Of a DNA stretch of 64,000 nt, positions 7,936 to 17,658 are shown piece by piece (position 1 is the stretch's first letter; every line of letters starts with the position of its first letter). The stretch is from Variovorax beijingensis (GTDB lineage Bacteria; Pseudomonadota; Gammaproteobacteria; Burkholderiales; Burkholderiaceae_C). The translations under genes and the position numbers were made by a program. The notes below the pieces were generated by a model that saw only the letters and a list, made by a program, of their open reading frames with translations, searched no databases and had not been told where the DNA came from. The stretch covers positions 273,668 to 337,667 of the forward strand of contig NZ_VIVL01000007.1 of NCBI RefSeq assembly GCF_007828835.1, read 5' to 3'.

Positions 7936-10900
7936 ACCAATACCCGCTCGATGCCGCCCTGGTTGGCGGCGGCCACGTATTCGGGCATCCAGTCCTTGCC
8001 GAGGATCTTGTTGGCCATCTCGACCACGATGTAGTCGGCTTCGAGCAGCCCGTTGTTCAGGTCGTTGCCGTAGCGCGAGAGGCCCTGCAGGCAGCTCGGG
8101 CAGCTGGTCAGGATCTTGACGTTGTCCTTCTCGCCGACCTGGCCGTTCGCGCGCAAGGCGGCCTCGCCCTTCTTGAGCTCTTCTTCCTTGCGGAAGCGGA
8201 TCTGCGTGGAAATATCGGGCCGCGACACGCCCAGCGTGCCCGATTCGCCGCAGCAGCGGTCGTTCTTGAGCACGTTGTCGCCGACCAGCGCCTTCACGGT
8301 CTTCATCGGGTCCTGCAGCTTCATCGGGCTGTGGCAGGGGTCGTGGTACAGGTAGCCGCCGCCGCCCGCATCGGCCAGCGTGATGCCCTTTTCGAGCAGG
8401 TATTCGTGGATGTCGATGATGCGGCAGCCCGGGAAGATCTTGTCGAACTGGTAGCCCTGCAGCTGGTCGTAGCAGGTGCCGCAGCTCACCACCACGGTCT
8501 TGATGTCGAGGTAGTTGAGCGTGTTGGCCACACGGTGGAACAGCACGCGGTTGTCGGTGATCATCTTTTCGGCCTTGTCGTACTGGCCGCTGCCGCGCTG
8601 CGGATAGCCGCAGCAGAGATAGCCGGGCGGCAGCACCGTCTGCACGCCCGCATGCCAGAGCATGGCCTGGGTGGCGAGGCCCACCTGCGAGAAGAGGCGC
8701 TCCGAGCCGCAGCCCGGAAAGTAGAACACCGCCTCGGTTTCCGAGGTGGTGGCCTTCGGGTCGCGGATGATCGGCACGTAGTCGGCATCCTCGATGTCGA
8801 GCAGCGCGCGCGCCGTCTGCTTCGGCAGGTTGCCCGGCATCTTCTTGTTGATGAAGTGGATCACCTGCTCCTTGAGCGGCGCCGGGCCGAGCGTGGCGGG
8901 CGGCGCGGCGGTCTGCTTCCTCGCGAGGCCGCGCAGCAGGTCGTTGGCCAGGCGCTGCGCCTTGAAGCCGATGCCCACCATGCCCGCGCGCACCGCCTTG
9001 ATGGTCTGCGGGTTGGTCGCGTTGAGGAAGAACATCGCGGCCGCGTTGCCGGGCCGGAAGCTCTTCTGCCCCATCTTGCGCAGCAGGTTGCGCATGTTCA
9101 TCGACACGTCGCCGAAGTCGATCTTCACCGGGCAGGGCGTGAGGCACTTGTGGCACACGGTGCAGTGGTCGGCCACGTCCTCGAACTCTTCCCAGTGCTT
9201 GATGCTGATGCCGCGGCGGGTCTGCTCTTCGTACAGGAAGGCTTCCACCAGCAGCGAGGTCGCGAGGATCTTGTTGCGCGGGCTGTACAGCAGGTTGGCG
9301 CGCGGCACGTGGGTGGCGCACACCGGCTTGCACTTGCCGCAGCGCAGGCAGTCCTTCACGCTGTCGGCAATGGCGCCGATGTCGCTCTGCTGCATGATGA
9401 GCGATTCGTGCCCCATGAGGCCGAAGCTCGGCGTGTAGGCATTGGTCAGGTCGGCGTGCGGCAGCGCGGCTTCGCCGGCGGGCGCGCGCAACAGCTTGCC
9501 CTTGTTGAAGCGGCCCTCGGGGTCGACGCGGCGCTTGTAGTCCATGAAGGGCGCAAGCTCTTCGTCGCTCAGGAATTCGAGCTTGGTGATGCCGATGCCG
9601 TGCTCGCCCGAGATCACGCCGTCGAGGCTGCGCGCCAGCGCCATGATGCGCACCACCGCGGCATGCGCGGTCTGCAGCATCTCGTAGTTGTCGCTGTTGA
9701 CGGGGATGTTGGTGTGCACGTTGCCGTCGCCCGCGTGCATGTGCAGTGCCACCCAGACGCGGCCCTTGAGCACCTGCTGGTGGATGGCGGTGCATTCGGC
9801 CAGGATCGGCGTGAACTCGGCGCCCGAGAAGATTTCCTGCAGCGGCTGGCGCAGCTGGGTCTTCCAGCTGGCGCGCAACGTATGGTCCTGCAGCTGCGGG
9901 AACAGCACATCGACGTCGCGCAGCCATTCGGCCCAGAGCGCGCGCACGCTCTGCACCAGCGCCACGGCCTGCGCCACGCGGTCTTCGAGCAGCTCGGCCG
10001 CCGGGATCTCGTGCGCGTCGTCGGTCTTGCCGAGCGGCAGGTTGCCGCGCAGCAGGAAGGCCTCGAGCGCGTCGGTGAGCGCGAGCTTGTTCTGCAGCGA
10101 GAGCTCGATGTTGATGCGCTCGATGCCGTCGCTGTACTCGGCCATGCGCGGCAGCGGAATGACCACGTCCTCGTTGATCTTGAAGGCGTTGGTGTGCTTG
10201 CTGATGGCCGCGGTGCGCTTGCGGTCGAGCCAGAATTTCTTGCGCGCCTCGGGGCTGATGGCGACGAAGCCTTCGCCGCTGCGCGAATTGGCGATGCGCA
10301 CCACTTCCGAGGTGACGCGCGCCACCGCATCGGCGTCGTCGCCCGCGATGTCGCCGAACAGCACCATCTTGGGCAGGCCGCCGTGCTTCTTCGACTTGGT
10401 GGCGTAGCCCACGGCCTTCAGGTAGCGGTCGTCCAGGTGCTCGAGGCCGGCCAGCAGCACGCCCGAGCGCTTCTGCTCGGCGAACATGAAGTCCTTGATC
10501 TCGACGATGCTGGGCACCGCGTCCTTGGCGTTGCCGAAGAATTCGAGGCACACGGTGCGGGTGTGCGCCGGCATGCGATGCACCACCCAGCGGCAGCTGG
10601 TGATGAGGCCGTCGCAGCCCTCTTTCTGGATGCCGGGCAGGCCCGAGAGGAACTTGTCGGTCACGTCCTTGCCGAGGCCTTCCTTGCGGAAGGTGCGGCC
10701 GGGGATCTCCAGGCGCTCGGTGCGCAGCTTCGTCTTGCCGTCGGCGGCGTAGTACTGCAGATCGAACACGGCGCTCTCGGCGTCGTGGATCTTGCCGAGG
10801 TTGTGGCCGATGCGCGTGACCTCGAGCCATTCGGCCTGCGGCGTGACCATGCGCCACGAAGCCAGGTTGTCGAGCGCCGTGCCCCACAGCACGGCCTTCT

Positions 10901-11810
10901 TGCCGCCCGCGTTCATGGCCACGTTGCCGCCGACGCACGAGGCCTCGGCGGAGGTCGGGTCGACCGCGAACACGAAGCCCGCGCGCTCGGCGGCGTCGGC
11001 CACGCGCTGGGTGACGACGCCGGCCTCGGTCCAGATGGTGGGCACGGGATTGTCGAGGCCGGCCAGCGGGACCAGCTCGACCTCGGTCATGGCCTCGAGC
11101 TTCTCGGTGTTGATGACCACGCTCTTCCAGGTGAGCGGGATGGCGCCGCCGGTGTAGCCGGTGCCGCCGCCGCGCGGAATGATGGTCAGGCCCAGCTCGA
11201 TGCAGCCCTTGACCAAGAGCGCCATCTCGGCCTCGGTGTCGGGGCACAGCACCACGAAGGGGTATTCCACGCGCCAGTCGGTGGCGTCGGTGACGTGCGA
11301 GACGCGCGAGAGGCCGTCGAACTTGATGTTGTCCTTGGCCGTGAGGCGGCCCAGCACGCGCGTGGCCTTGCGGCGCAGGGCCGCCACGTCGCGGAAGGCG
11401 GTGTCGAAAGCCGCGACGGCCTGGCCGACGAGGTCCGTGAGTTCGCCCACGAGCTGGTCGCGCGGCAGGTCGCTGTCGGGCGTGCGGCGCTTCTGGACTT
11501 CGGCCAGGCGGTGCCGGAGCGCATCGACCAGCTGGCCGCGGCGGCGCGGGTTGTCGAGCAGGTCGTCGACGAGGTAGGGGTTGCGCTGCACTACCCAGAT
11601 GTCGCCGAGCACTTCGTACAGCATGCGCGCCGATCGGCCGGTGCGGCGCTCGGCGCGCAGGGTCTGGAGCAGTTCCCAGCCGCGCTCGCCCAACAGGCGG
11701 ATCACGATCTCGCGATCGGAAAAGCTGGTGTAGTTATAGGGGATCTCGCGCAGTCGTACAGGCTCTGCGGCCTGCGACAACAGCGTGGTCAACGCGGTCG
11801 GAGCATTCAT
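7932..11810 (-). CDS. DUF3683 / FAD-binding / 4Fe-4S / cysteine-rich (CCG) oxidoreductase
   Basis: A 1292-residue multidomain flavoprotein. In order: a DUF3683 N-terminal domain (about 1-150), a PCMH-type FAD domain with PRGGGTGYTGGA at 213-224, an FAD-oxidase C-terminal (lactate/glycolate oxidase-like) domain up to about 770 including GEHGIGITK, two 4Fe-4S clusters around C821-x2-C824-x2-C827-x3-C831 and CTVCHKCLTPC at about 883-893, then two cysteine-rich CCG modules ending in CCGYPQRGSG and RCCGESGTLG. The layout resembles D-lactate or 2-hydroxyglutarate dehydrogenases fused to a GlpC-like electron-transfer part, so a membrane-associated 2-hydroxyacid:quinone oxidoreductase is a reasonable inference. 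ATG 11810 has GAGGTG nine bases upstream. Confidence 0.92.
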   Translation of the reverse strand: MNAPTALTTLLSQAAEPVRLREIPYNYTSFSDREIVIRLLGERGWELLQTLRAERRTGRSARMLYEVLGDIWVVQRNPYLVDDLLDNPRRRGQLVDALRHRLAEVQKRRTPDSDLPRDQLVGELTDLVGQAVAAFDTAFRDVAALRRKATRVLGRLTAKDNIKFDGLSRVSHVTDATDWRVEYPFVVLCPDTEAEMALLVKGCIELGLTIIPRGGGTGYTGGAIPLTWKSVVINTEKLEAMTEVELVPLAGLDNPVPTIWTEAGVVTQRVADAAERAGFVFAVDPTSAEASCVGGNVAMNAGGKKAVLWGTALDNLASWRMVTPQAEWLEVTRIGHNLGKIHDAESAVFDLQYYAADGKTKLRTERLEIPGRTFRKEGLGKDVTDKFLSGLPGIQKEGCDGLITSCRWVVHRMPAHTRTVCLEFFGNAKDAVPSIVEIKDFMFAEQKRSGVLLAGLEHLDDRYLKAVGYATKSKKHGGLPKMVLFGDIAGDDADAVARVTSEVVRIANSRSGEGFVAISPEARKKFWLDRKRTAAISKHTNAFKINEDVVIPLPRMAEYSDGIERINIELSLQNKLALTDALEAFLLRGNLPLGKTDDAHEIPAAELLEDRVAQAVALVQSVRALWAEWLRDVDVLFPQLQDHTLRASWKTQLRQPLQEIFSGAEFTPILAECTAIHQQVLKGRVWVALHMHAGDGNVHTNIPVNSDNYEMLQTAHAAVVRIMALARSLDGVISGEHGIGITKLEFLSDEELAPFMDYKRRVDPEGRFNKGKLLRAPAGEAALPHADLTNAYTPSFGLMGHESLIMQQSDIGAIADSVKDCLRCGKCKPVCATHVPRANLLYSPRNKILATSLLVEAFLYEEQTRRGISIKHWEEFEDVADHCTVCHKCLTPCPVKIDFGDVSMNMRNLLRKMGQKSFRPGNAAAMFFLNATNPQTIKAVRAGMVGIGFKAQRLANDLLRGLARKQTAAPPATLGPAPLKEQVIHFINKKMPGNLPKQTARALLDIEDADYVPIIRDPKATTSETEAVFYFPGCGSERLFSQVGLATQAMLWHAGVQTVLPPGYLCCGYPQRGSGQYDKAEKMITDNRVLFHRVANTLNYLDIKTVVVSCGTCYDQLQGYQFDKIFPGCRIIDIHEYLLEKGITLADAGGGGYLYHDPCHSPMKLQDPMKTVKALVGDNVLKNDRCCGESGTLGVSRPDISTQIRFRKEEELKKGEAALRANGQVGEKDNVKILTSCPSCLQGLSRYGNDLNNGLLEADYIVVEMANKILGKDWMPEYVAAANQGGIERVLV

Positions 11811-11938
11811 CGGGGGTGGCACCTCGGCCAGGCGCTGCGCGCCCATCTAGCCGGGGGTGGGATTTTAGGGCAGGGGGCGGGGTCTTGCCTCGGGCGGGTG
11901 GCGTTACCCTTGGGTTGGGCGCCCGGCAGGCGGTGCGG

Positions 11939-11980
11939 CGCAGCCGGCCCCACCCCGGCCCTCTCCCGGAGGGAGAGGGA
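11939..11980. repeat. GC-rich intergenic repeat with perfect 9-bp hairpin
   Basis: CCCTCTCCC (11959-11967), loop GGA, GGGAGAGGG (11971-11979) form a perfect hairpin in the 194-base gap between the start of the DUF3683 gene and the end of serA. There is no U-run on either strand, so it looks more like a dispersed repeat element than an intrinsic terminator, though it could slow transcription leaving serA. The rest of the gap shows no gene. Confidence 0.5.
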
Positions 11981-12004
11981 GGAAGACCGACCGGGAGTGC
12001 CTTC

Positions 12005-13237
12005 CTAGAACAGCACGCGGCTGCGGATCGTGCCGTTTACCTTGGCCAGCTTTTCCAGCGCCAGGTCGGAATAGGCTGCATCGATGTCCATCACCACGTA
12101 GCCGATCTTCTCGTTGGTCTGCAGGAACTGCGAGGAGATGTTGATGTTGTTGTCCGAGAAGATCTTGTTGATCTCCGACAGCACACCGGGCACGTTGCGG
12201 TGGATGTGCAGCAGCCGGTGCTTGCCGGGGTGGGCCGGCAGCGCCACCTCGGGGAAGTTGACCGACGAGGTCGAGGTGCCGTTGTCGCTGTACTTCACCA
12301 GCTTCTCCGCCACCTCCAGGCCGATGTTGGCCTGCGCCTCCATCGTCGAGCCGCCGATGTGGGGCGTGAGGATGACGTTGTCGAGCCCGCGCAACGGCGA
12401 CTGGAACTCGTCCTTGTTGGTGCGCGGCTCGACCGGGAACACGTCGATCGCGGCGCCCAGCAGCTTCTTCTGCTTCAGCGCCTCGGCCAGCGGCTCGATC
12501 GCGACGACCGTGCCGCGCGAGGCGTTGATCAGGATCGCGCCGGGCTTCATGGCGGCGATTTCGGCCGCGCCGATCATCCATTGGGTGGCCTGCGTCTCGG
12601 GCACGTGCAGGGTCACGATGTCGCTCTGGGCCAGCAACTGGTGCAGTTCGCGCACCTGGTGCGCATTGCCCAGGGGCAGCTTGGTGACCACGTCGTAGAA
12701 GGCCACCTTCATGCCCAGCGCCTCGGCGAGCACCGACAGCTGGGCGCCGATGGAGCCGTAGCCCACGATGCCGAGCGTCTTGCCGCGGATCTCGAAGGCG
12801 TTCTCGGCCGACTTGAGCCAGCCGCCGCGGTGCGCGACCGCGCTCTTCTCGGGCACGCCGCGCAAGAGCAGGATGGCTTCGGCCAGCACCAGCTCGGCCA
12901 CCGAACGGGTGTTGGAGTACGGCGCGTTGAACACCGCCACGCCGTGTTCGCGCGCGGCCTCCAGGTCGACCTGGTTGGTGCCGATGCAGAAGCACCCCGC
13001 CGCCACCAGCTTGTGGGCAGCCGCGAAGACCTCGGCCGTGAGCTGCGTGCGCGAGCGGATGCCCAGGAAGTGGACGTCGGCGATCTTGGCCTTGAGCTCC
13101 GCATCGGGCAGCGCACCCGGCAGCGTCTCGATGTTGGTGTAGCCCGCAGCGCGCAGGACCTCCACCGCCGAAGGATGGATGCCCTCGAGCAGAAGGAACT
13201 TGATCCGGCTTTTGTCGAGGGAGGTTTTGCTGCTCAT
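12005..13237 (-). CDS. serA: D-3-phosphoglycerate dehydrogenase
   Basis: Catalyses the first committed step of serine synthesis, NAD-linked oxidation of 3-phosphoglycerate. The 410-residue length matches the E. coli-type enzyme with a C-terminal ACT domain. The Rossmann motif is GIVGYGSIGAQLS (about 157-169); the catalytic Arg is in INASRG, the Glu in DVFPVEP and the His in TPHIGG. The ACT domain (last 75 residues, from RLLHIHRNVPGVLSEIN) suggests feedback inhibition by serine. The ATG at 13237 is used; transcription comes from the 228-base gap shared with ugpB. Confidence 0.97.
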   Translation of the reverse strand: MSSKTSLDKSRIKFLLLEGIHPSAVEVLRAAGYTNIETLPGALPDAELKAKIADVHFLGIRSRTQLTAEVFAAAHKLVAAGCFCIGTNQVDLEAAREHGVAVFNAPYSNTRSVAELVLAEAILLLRGVPEKSAVAHRGGWLKSAENAFEIRGKTLGIVGYGSIGAQLSVLAEALGMKVAFYDVVTKLPLGNAHQVRELHQLLAQSDIVTLHVPETQATQWMIGAAEIAAMKPGAILINASRGTVVAIEPLAEALKQKKLLGAAIDVFPVEPRTNKDEFQSPLRGLDNVILTPHIGGSTMEAQANIGLEVAEKLVKYSDNGTSTSSVNFPEVALPAHPGKHRLLHIHRNVPGVLSEINKIFSDNNINISSQFLQTNEKIGYVVMDIDAAYSDLALEKLAKVNGTIRSRVLF

Positions 13238-13465
13238 GGCGTACTCGCGGAAGCCCCGGCCGCGGCAACAGGCTAGGCCGAAAAAAGGGGGAGGTCGATG
13301 CTAGCATGCTGCGCCGCAGCATGAAGGCGCGCACCCCGTGGGAAGCCCTGCGCCAAAGGGGTTTTCCCGATTGGAAATTAGCAACAGTCCGTGCGCAAAT
13401 GTGACGCGGCCGTGTCATCCACATGGCCTAGCATCCGCGCTTCCATTTTCCCATCAGGAGTCTTC
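13238..13465. promoter_or_regulatory. Divergent serA/ugpB control region
   Basis: This 228-base gap must hold the promoters of serA (minus) and ugpB (plus). It contains overlapping palindromes: ATGCTAGCAT (13298-13307) and CATGCTGCG-C-CGCAGCATG (13305-13323), a plausible operator for a dimeric regulator. A second CTAGCAT occurs at 13428-13434. No convincing -35/-10 pair or Pho box could be fixed by eye. CAGGAG at 13455-13460 is the ugpB ribosome site. Confidence 0.45.
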
Positions 13466-14779
13466 ATGCGATTCAAGACGCTCGCGCTGGCATCGGCGCT
13501 GGCCGCCACCACGCTGTTCAATGTGGCACATGCCCAGACTGAGATCCAGTGGTGGCATTCCATGACTGCCGTCAACAACGAGTGGGTCAACGATCTGGCC
13601 AAGCAGTTCAACGAGAGCCAGAAGGAATACAAGGTCGTGCCGACCTACAAGGGCACGTACGACGAATCGATGACGGCCTCCATTGCCGCCTTCCGCGCCG
13701 GCAACGCACCGCACATCCTGCAGGTGTTCGAAGTGGGCACCGCCACCATGATGGCCAGCAAGGGCGCCATCGTGCCGGTGGGCCAGGTGATGAAGGACGC
13801 GGGCGAGAAGTTCGATCCGGCCGCCTACATCCCCGCCGTGGCCGGCTACTACACCGCGCCCAACGGCCAGATGCTGAGCTTCCCGCTGAACAGTTCGACC
13901 ACGGTGTTCTATATCAACAAGGACGCCTTCAAGGCCGCCGGCATCGACACCGCCAAGCTGCCCGCGACCTGGCCCGAGGTGACGGCCGCCGCAGCCAAGC
14001 TGAAGGCCAGCGGCCACAAGTGCCCGTTCACCACCGCCTGGCAGGGCTGGACGCAGCTGGAGAGCTTCTCGGCCTGGCACAACGTCGAGTTCGCGACCAA
14101 GAGCAACGGGCTGGCCGGGCTCGACGCCCGCATGAAGATCAATTCGCCGCTGCACGTGCGCCACATCGAGAACCTGGCCAACATGGCCAAGCAGGGCCTC
14201 TTCATCTACAAGGGCCGCGGCAACGTGCCGGAAGCCTCGTTCGTCTCGGGCGAGTGCGCAATGATCAACACCTCGTCCGGCTTCTACGGCAACGTCGCCA
14301 AGAACGCCAAGTTCGCCTATGCGGTCGCTCCCCTGCCCTACTACCCGGATGTGCCCGGCGCACCGCAGAACACGGTGATCGGCGGCGCCAGCCTCTGGGT
14401 GATGTCGGGCAAGAAGCCGGCCGAATACAAGGGCGTGGCCAAGTTCTTCAGCTTCATCTCGACGCCTGAAGTGCAGTCGGCCAGCCACAAGCGCACCGGC
14501 TACCTGCCGGTGACCACGGCGGCCTACAAGCTCACCGAGGAATCGGGTTTCTACAAGCAGAACCCCGGCACCGACGTGGCCGTCACGCAGATGATCCGCA
14601 AGGTCACCGACAAGAGCCGCGGCATCCGCCTGGGCAACTACGTGCAGGTGCGCGCCATCGAGGACGAAGAGCTCGAACAGGTCTGGAGCGGCAAGAAGAC
14701 CGCCAAGGAAGCCCTCGATTCGATCGTCACGCGCGGCAACGAGCAGCTGGAACGCTTCCAGAAAGCCAACAAAAGCTAA
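13466..14779 (+). CDS. ugpB: Glycerol-3-phosphate ABC transporter, periplasmic binding protein
   Basis: The 437-residue periplasmic receptor of the Ugp importer, binding sn-glycerol 3-phosphate (and glycerophosphodiesters). A signal peptide with MRFK, a hydrophobic core and AHA cleavage after about residue 23 leaves a mature start QTEIQWWHSM, typical of UgpB; other UgpB-like segments are GTYDESM and QVFEVGTATMM. ATG 13466 is preceded by CAGGAG. It heads ugpB-A-E-C-Q; a terminator-like hairpin after it would make the receptor more abundant than the membrane parts. Annotation as UgpB rests on the neighbouring ugpA/E/C/Q set as well as the sequence. Confidence 0.95.
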   Translation: MRFKTLALASALAATTLFNVAHAQTEIQWWHSMTAVNNEWVNDLAKQFNESQKEYKVVPTYKGTYDESMTASIAAFRAGNAPHILQVFEVGTATMMASKGAIVPVGQVMKDAGEKFDPAAYIPAVAGYYTAPNGQMLSFPLNSSTTVFYINKDAFKAAGIDTAKLPATWPEVTAAAAKLKASGHKCPFTTAWQGWTQLESFSAWHNVEFATKSNGLAGLDARMKINSPLHVRHIENLANMAKQGLFIYKGRGNVPEASFVSGECAMINTSSGFYGNVAKNAKFAYAVAPLPYYPDVPGAPQNTVIGGASLWVMSGKKPAEYKGVAKFFSFISTPEVQSASHKRTGYLPVTTAAYKLTEESGFYKQNPGTDVAVTQMIRKVTDKSRGIRLGNYVQVRAIEDEELEQVWSGKKTAKEALDSIVTRGNEQLERFQKANKS

Positions 14780-14816
14780 CGATTAACGGCCGGGCCCGCG
14801 GGTCCGGCTAATATCG

Positions 14817-14864
14817 CCCGCCCCCGTTCGCTCGTGCGCAAGAGCGGGCCAGGCGGGATTTTTT
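14817..14864 (+). terminator. Terminator-like hairpin between ugpB and ugpA
   Basis: CCCGCC (14817-14822) pairs with GGCGGG (14852-14857), with an inner CGCTC/GAGCG stem, followed by ATTTTTT. This has the form of an intrinsic terminator. Because ugpA starts only 14 bases later with no obvious promoter, partial read-through (attenuation) is the likely use. A second GC-rich palindrome, GCCGGGCCC-GC-GGGTCCGGC, lies just before it. Confidence 0.7.
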
Positions 14865-14877
14865 ATGCAGAGGGTTC

Positions 14878-15759
14878 ATGGAAAAACGCGTTTTCTTTCG
14901 CTCGGGCTGGCTGCCCTGGCTGCTGCTGACGCCGCAAATGGCGGTGATCCTCGTGTTTTTCTTCTGGCCGGCGGCGCAGGCGCTACTGCAGTCGCTGCAG
15001 CAGCAGGACGCCTTCGGCACGTCGGTGGAGTTCGTCGGGCTCGACAACTTCCGCCAGATATTCAGCGATCCGAGCTATGTGGAGTCGTTCAAGACCACCG
15101 CCCTGTTCTCGGTGCTGGTGGCGGGCATCGGCATCACGCTGTCGCTCGGGCTCGCGGTGTTTGCCGACCGCATCACGCGCGGCGGCACCTTCTACAAGAC
15201 CATGCTGATCCTGCCCTACGCCGTGGCGCCCGCGGTGGCGGCCGTGCTGTGGGTGTTCATGTTCTCGCCGTCGCTGGGCGTGGTGGCCTATGCGCTCGGC
15301 AAGATCGGCATCGACTGGAACCACCTGCTGGACTCCGGCCACGCCATGACGCTGATCGTGATGGCCTCGGTGTGGAAGCAGATTTCGTACAACTTCCTGT
15401 TCTTCCTGGCCGGGCTGCAGTCGATTCCCAAGTCGCTCATCGAGGCCGCCGCCATCGACGGCGCGCGCCCGTGGCGCCGCTTCTGGACCGTGCAGTTCCC
15501 GCTGCTTTCGCCCACCACCTTCTTCCTGCTGGTGATCAACGTGGTCTATGCCTTCTTCGACACCTTCGCGATCGTCGATGCGGCCACCCAGGGCGGCCCG
15601 GGCAAGGACACGGCCATCCTGGTCTACAAGGTGTATTACGACGGCTTCAAGGCCATGGACCTTGGCGGTTCGGCGGCGCAGTCGGTGGTGCTGATGGTGA
15701 TCGTGGTGGCGCTCACCGTGATCCAGTTCCGCTACGTGGAGAAGAAGGTTCAATACTGA
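14878..15759 (+). CDS. ugpA: Glycerol-3-phosphate ABC transporter permease UgpA
   Basis: A 293-residue inner-membrane permease with six hydrophobic segments, one half of the Ugp channel. The cytoplasmic EAA loop that contacts the ATPase is EAAAIDGARPWRRFWTVQFP (about 186-205). The N-terminus MEKRVFFRSGWLPWLLL and length match UgpA. ATG 14878 has GAGGG upstream. The stop codon overlaps a 13-codon open frame that leads into ugpE. Confidence 0.95.
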   Translation: MEKRVFFRSGWLPWLLLTPQMAVILVFFFWPAAQALLQSLQQQDAFGTSVEFVGLDNFRQIFSDPSYVESFKTTALFSVLVAGIGITLSLGLAVFADRITRGGTFYKTMLILPYAVAPAVAAVLWVFMFSPSLGVVAYALGKIGIDWNHLLDSGHAMTLIVMASVWKQISYNFLFFLAGLQSIPKSLIEAAAIDGARPWRRFWTVQFPLLSPTTFFLLVINVVYAFFDTFAIVDAATQGGPGKDTAILVYKVYYDGFKAMDLGGSAAQSVVLMVIVVALTVIQFRYVEKKVQY

Positions 15760-15800
15760 TGAAGCAAGACAAGAATCTGGCGGAGGCGTTCCATGGTTGA
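15759..15800 (+). CDS. 13-codon reading frame bridging ugpA and ugpE
   Basis: The ugpA stop overlaps an ATG (TGATG) that opens MKQDKNLAEAFHG and ends in a TGA inside the first codons of ugpE. It contains the ugpE ribosome site (GGAGG). Translating it would carry ribosomes from ugpA to the ugpE start, a form of translational coupling. It may have no function as a peptide and is offered only as a possible coupling frame. Confidence 0.25.
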   Translation: MKQDKNLAEAFHG

Positions 15801-16644
15801 GAAACGCGGCACCCACGGCATCCTGGCCCATGTGGTGATGATCCTGGGCGTGTTCATCGTCGCCTTCCCGCTCTACCTGGCCTTCGTGGCGTCCACGCAC
15901 ACGGCGCAGGAGATCGTGCAGGCGCCGATGCCGCTGCTGCCCGGCAGCAACATGCTGGACAGCTACAAGGGCGCGCTCTTCGGGCGCGAAACCAGCAGCG
16001 GCTCCAACGCGCCCGTGGCCCACATGATGTGGGTGAGCCTGGTGACGGCGCTGGTGATCTCCATCGGCAAGATTTCCATCTCGCTGCTGTCGGCCTTTGC
16101 CATCGTCTACTTCCGGTTCCCGTTCAAGAAGATCTGCTTCTGGGCCATCTTCGTGACGCTGATGCTGCCGGTGGAGGTGCGCATCCTGCCCACCTACAAG
16201 GTGCTGTCCGACCTGAACATGCTGAACACCTACGCGGGCCTCACGGTGCCGCTGATCGCGTCGGCCACGGCCACCTTCCTGTTCCGCCAGTTCTTCCTGA
16301 CGGTGCCCGACGAGCTCACCGAGGCCTCGCGCATGGACGGCGCAAGCCCGATGCGCTTTTTCTTCGACGTGCTGCTGCCGCTGTCGAAAACGTCGATTGC
16401 GGCGCTGTTCGTGATCCAGTTCATCTACGGCTGGAACCAGTACCTCTGGCCGCTGCTCGCCACCACCGGCGAAGACATGTACCCCGTGGTGGTCGGCATC
16501 AAGCGGATGATTGCCGGCGGCGACAGCCAGAACGAATGGAACGTGGTGATGGCCACCGCCATCCTCGCCATGCTGCCGCCCGCGCTGGTGGTGGTGCTGA
16601 TGCAGAAGTGGTTCGTCAAGGGTCTTGTGGATACCGAGAAATAA
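15793..16644 (+). CDS. ugpE: Glycerol-3-phosphate ABC transporter permease UgpE
   Basis: The 283-residue second permease of the Ugp system, with six membrane segments. The EAA loop is EASRMDGASPMRFFFDVLLP (about 177-196). It has the typical UgpE start, a cytoplasmic tail MVEKRGTHGILAHVVMILG, and a periplasmic loop containing NMLDSYKGALFG. ATG 15793 has GGAGG with a short spacer. Only three bases separate it from ugpC. Confidence 0.95.
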   Translation: MVEKRGTHGILAHVVMILGVFIVAFPLYLAFVASTHTAQEIVQAPMPLLPGSNMLDSYKGALFGRETSSGSNAPVAHMMWVSLVTALVISIGKISISLLSAFAIVYFRFPFKKICFWAIFVTLMLPVEVRILPTYKVLSDLNMLNTYAGLTVPLIASATATFLFRQFFLTVPDELTEASRMDGASPMRFFFDVLLPLSKTSIAALFVIQFIYGWNQYLWPLLATTGEDMYPVVVGIKRMIAGGDSQNEWNVVMATAILAMLPPALVVVLMQKWFVKGLVDTEK

Positions 16645-16647
16645 CAA

Positions 16648-17655
<1,008 letters not shown>

Positions 17656-17658
17656 ACG

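Noticed and set aside
8331..12008. Plus-strand open frame of about 1225 codons opposite the DUF3683 gene
   Set aside because: Antisense shadow of a strongly supported enzyme gene; no recognisable domain.
13400..13418. Possible Pho box (TGTGAC and TGTCAT) before ugpB
   Set aside because: The half-sites are 13 bases apart instead of 11 and the rest does not match the CTGTCAT repeat; too weak to claim PhoB control.
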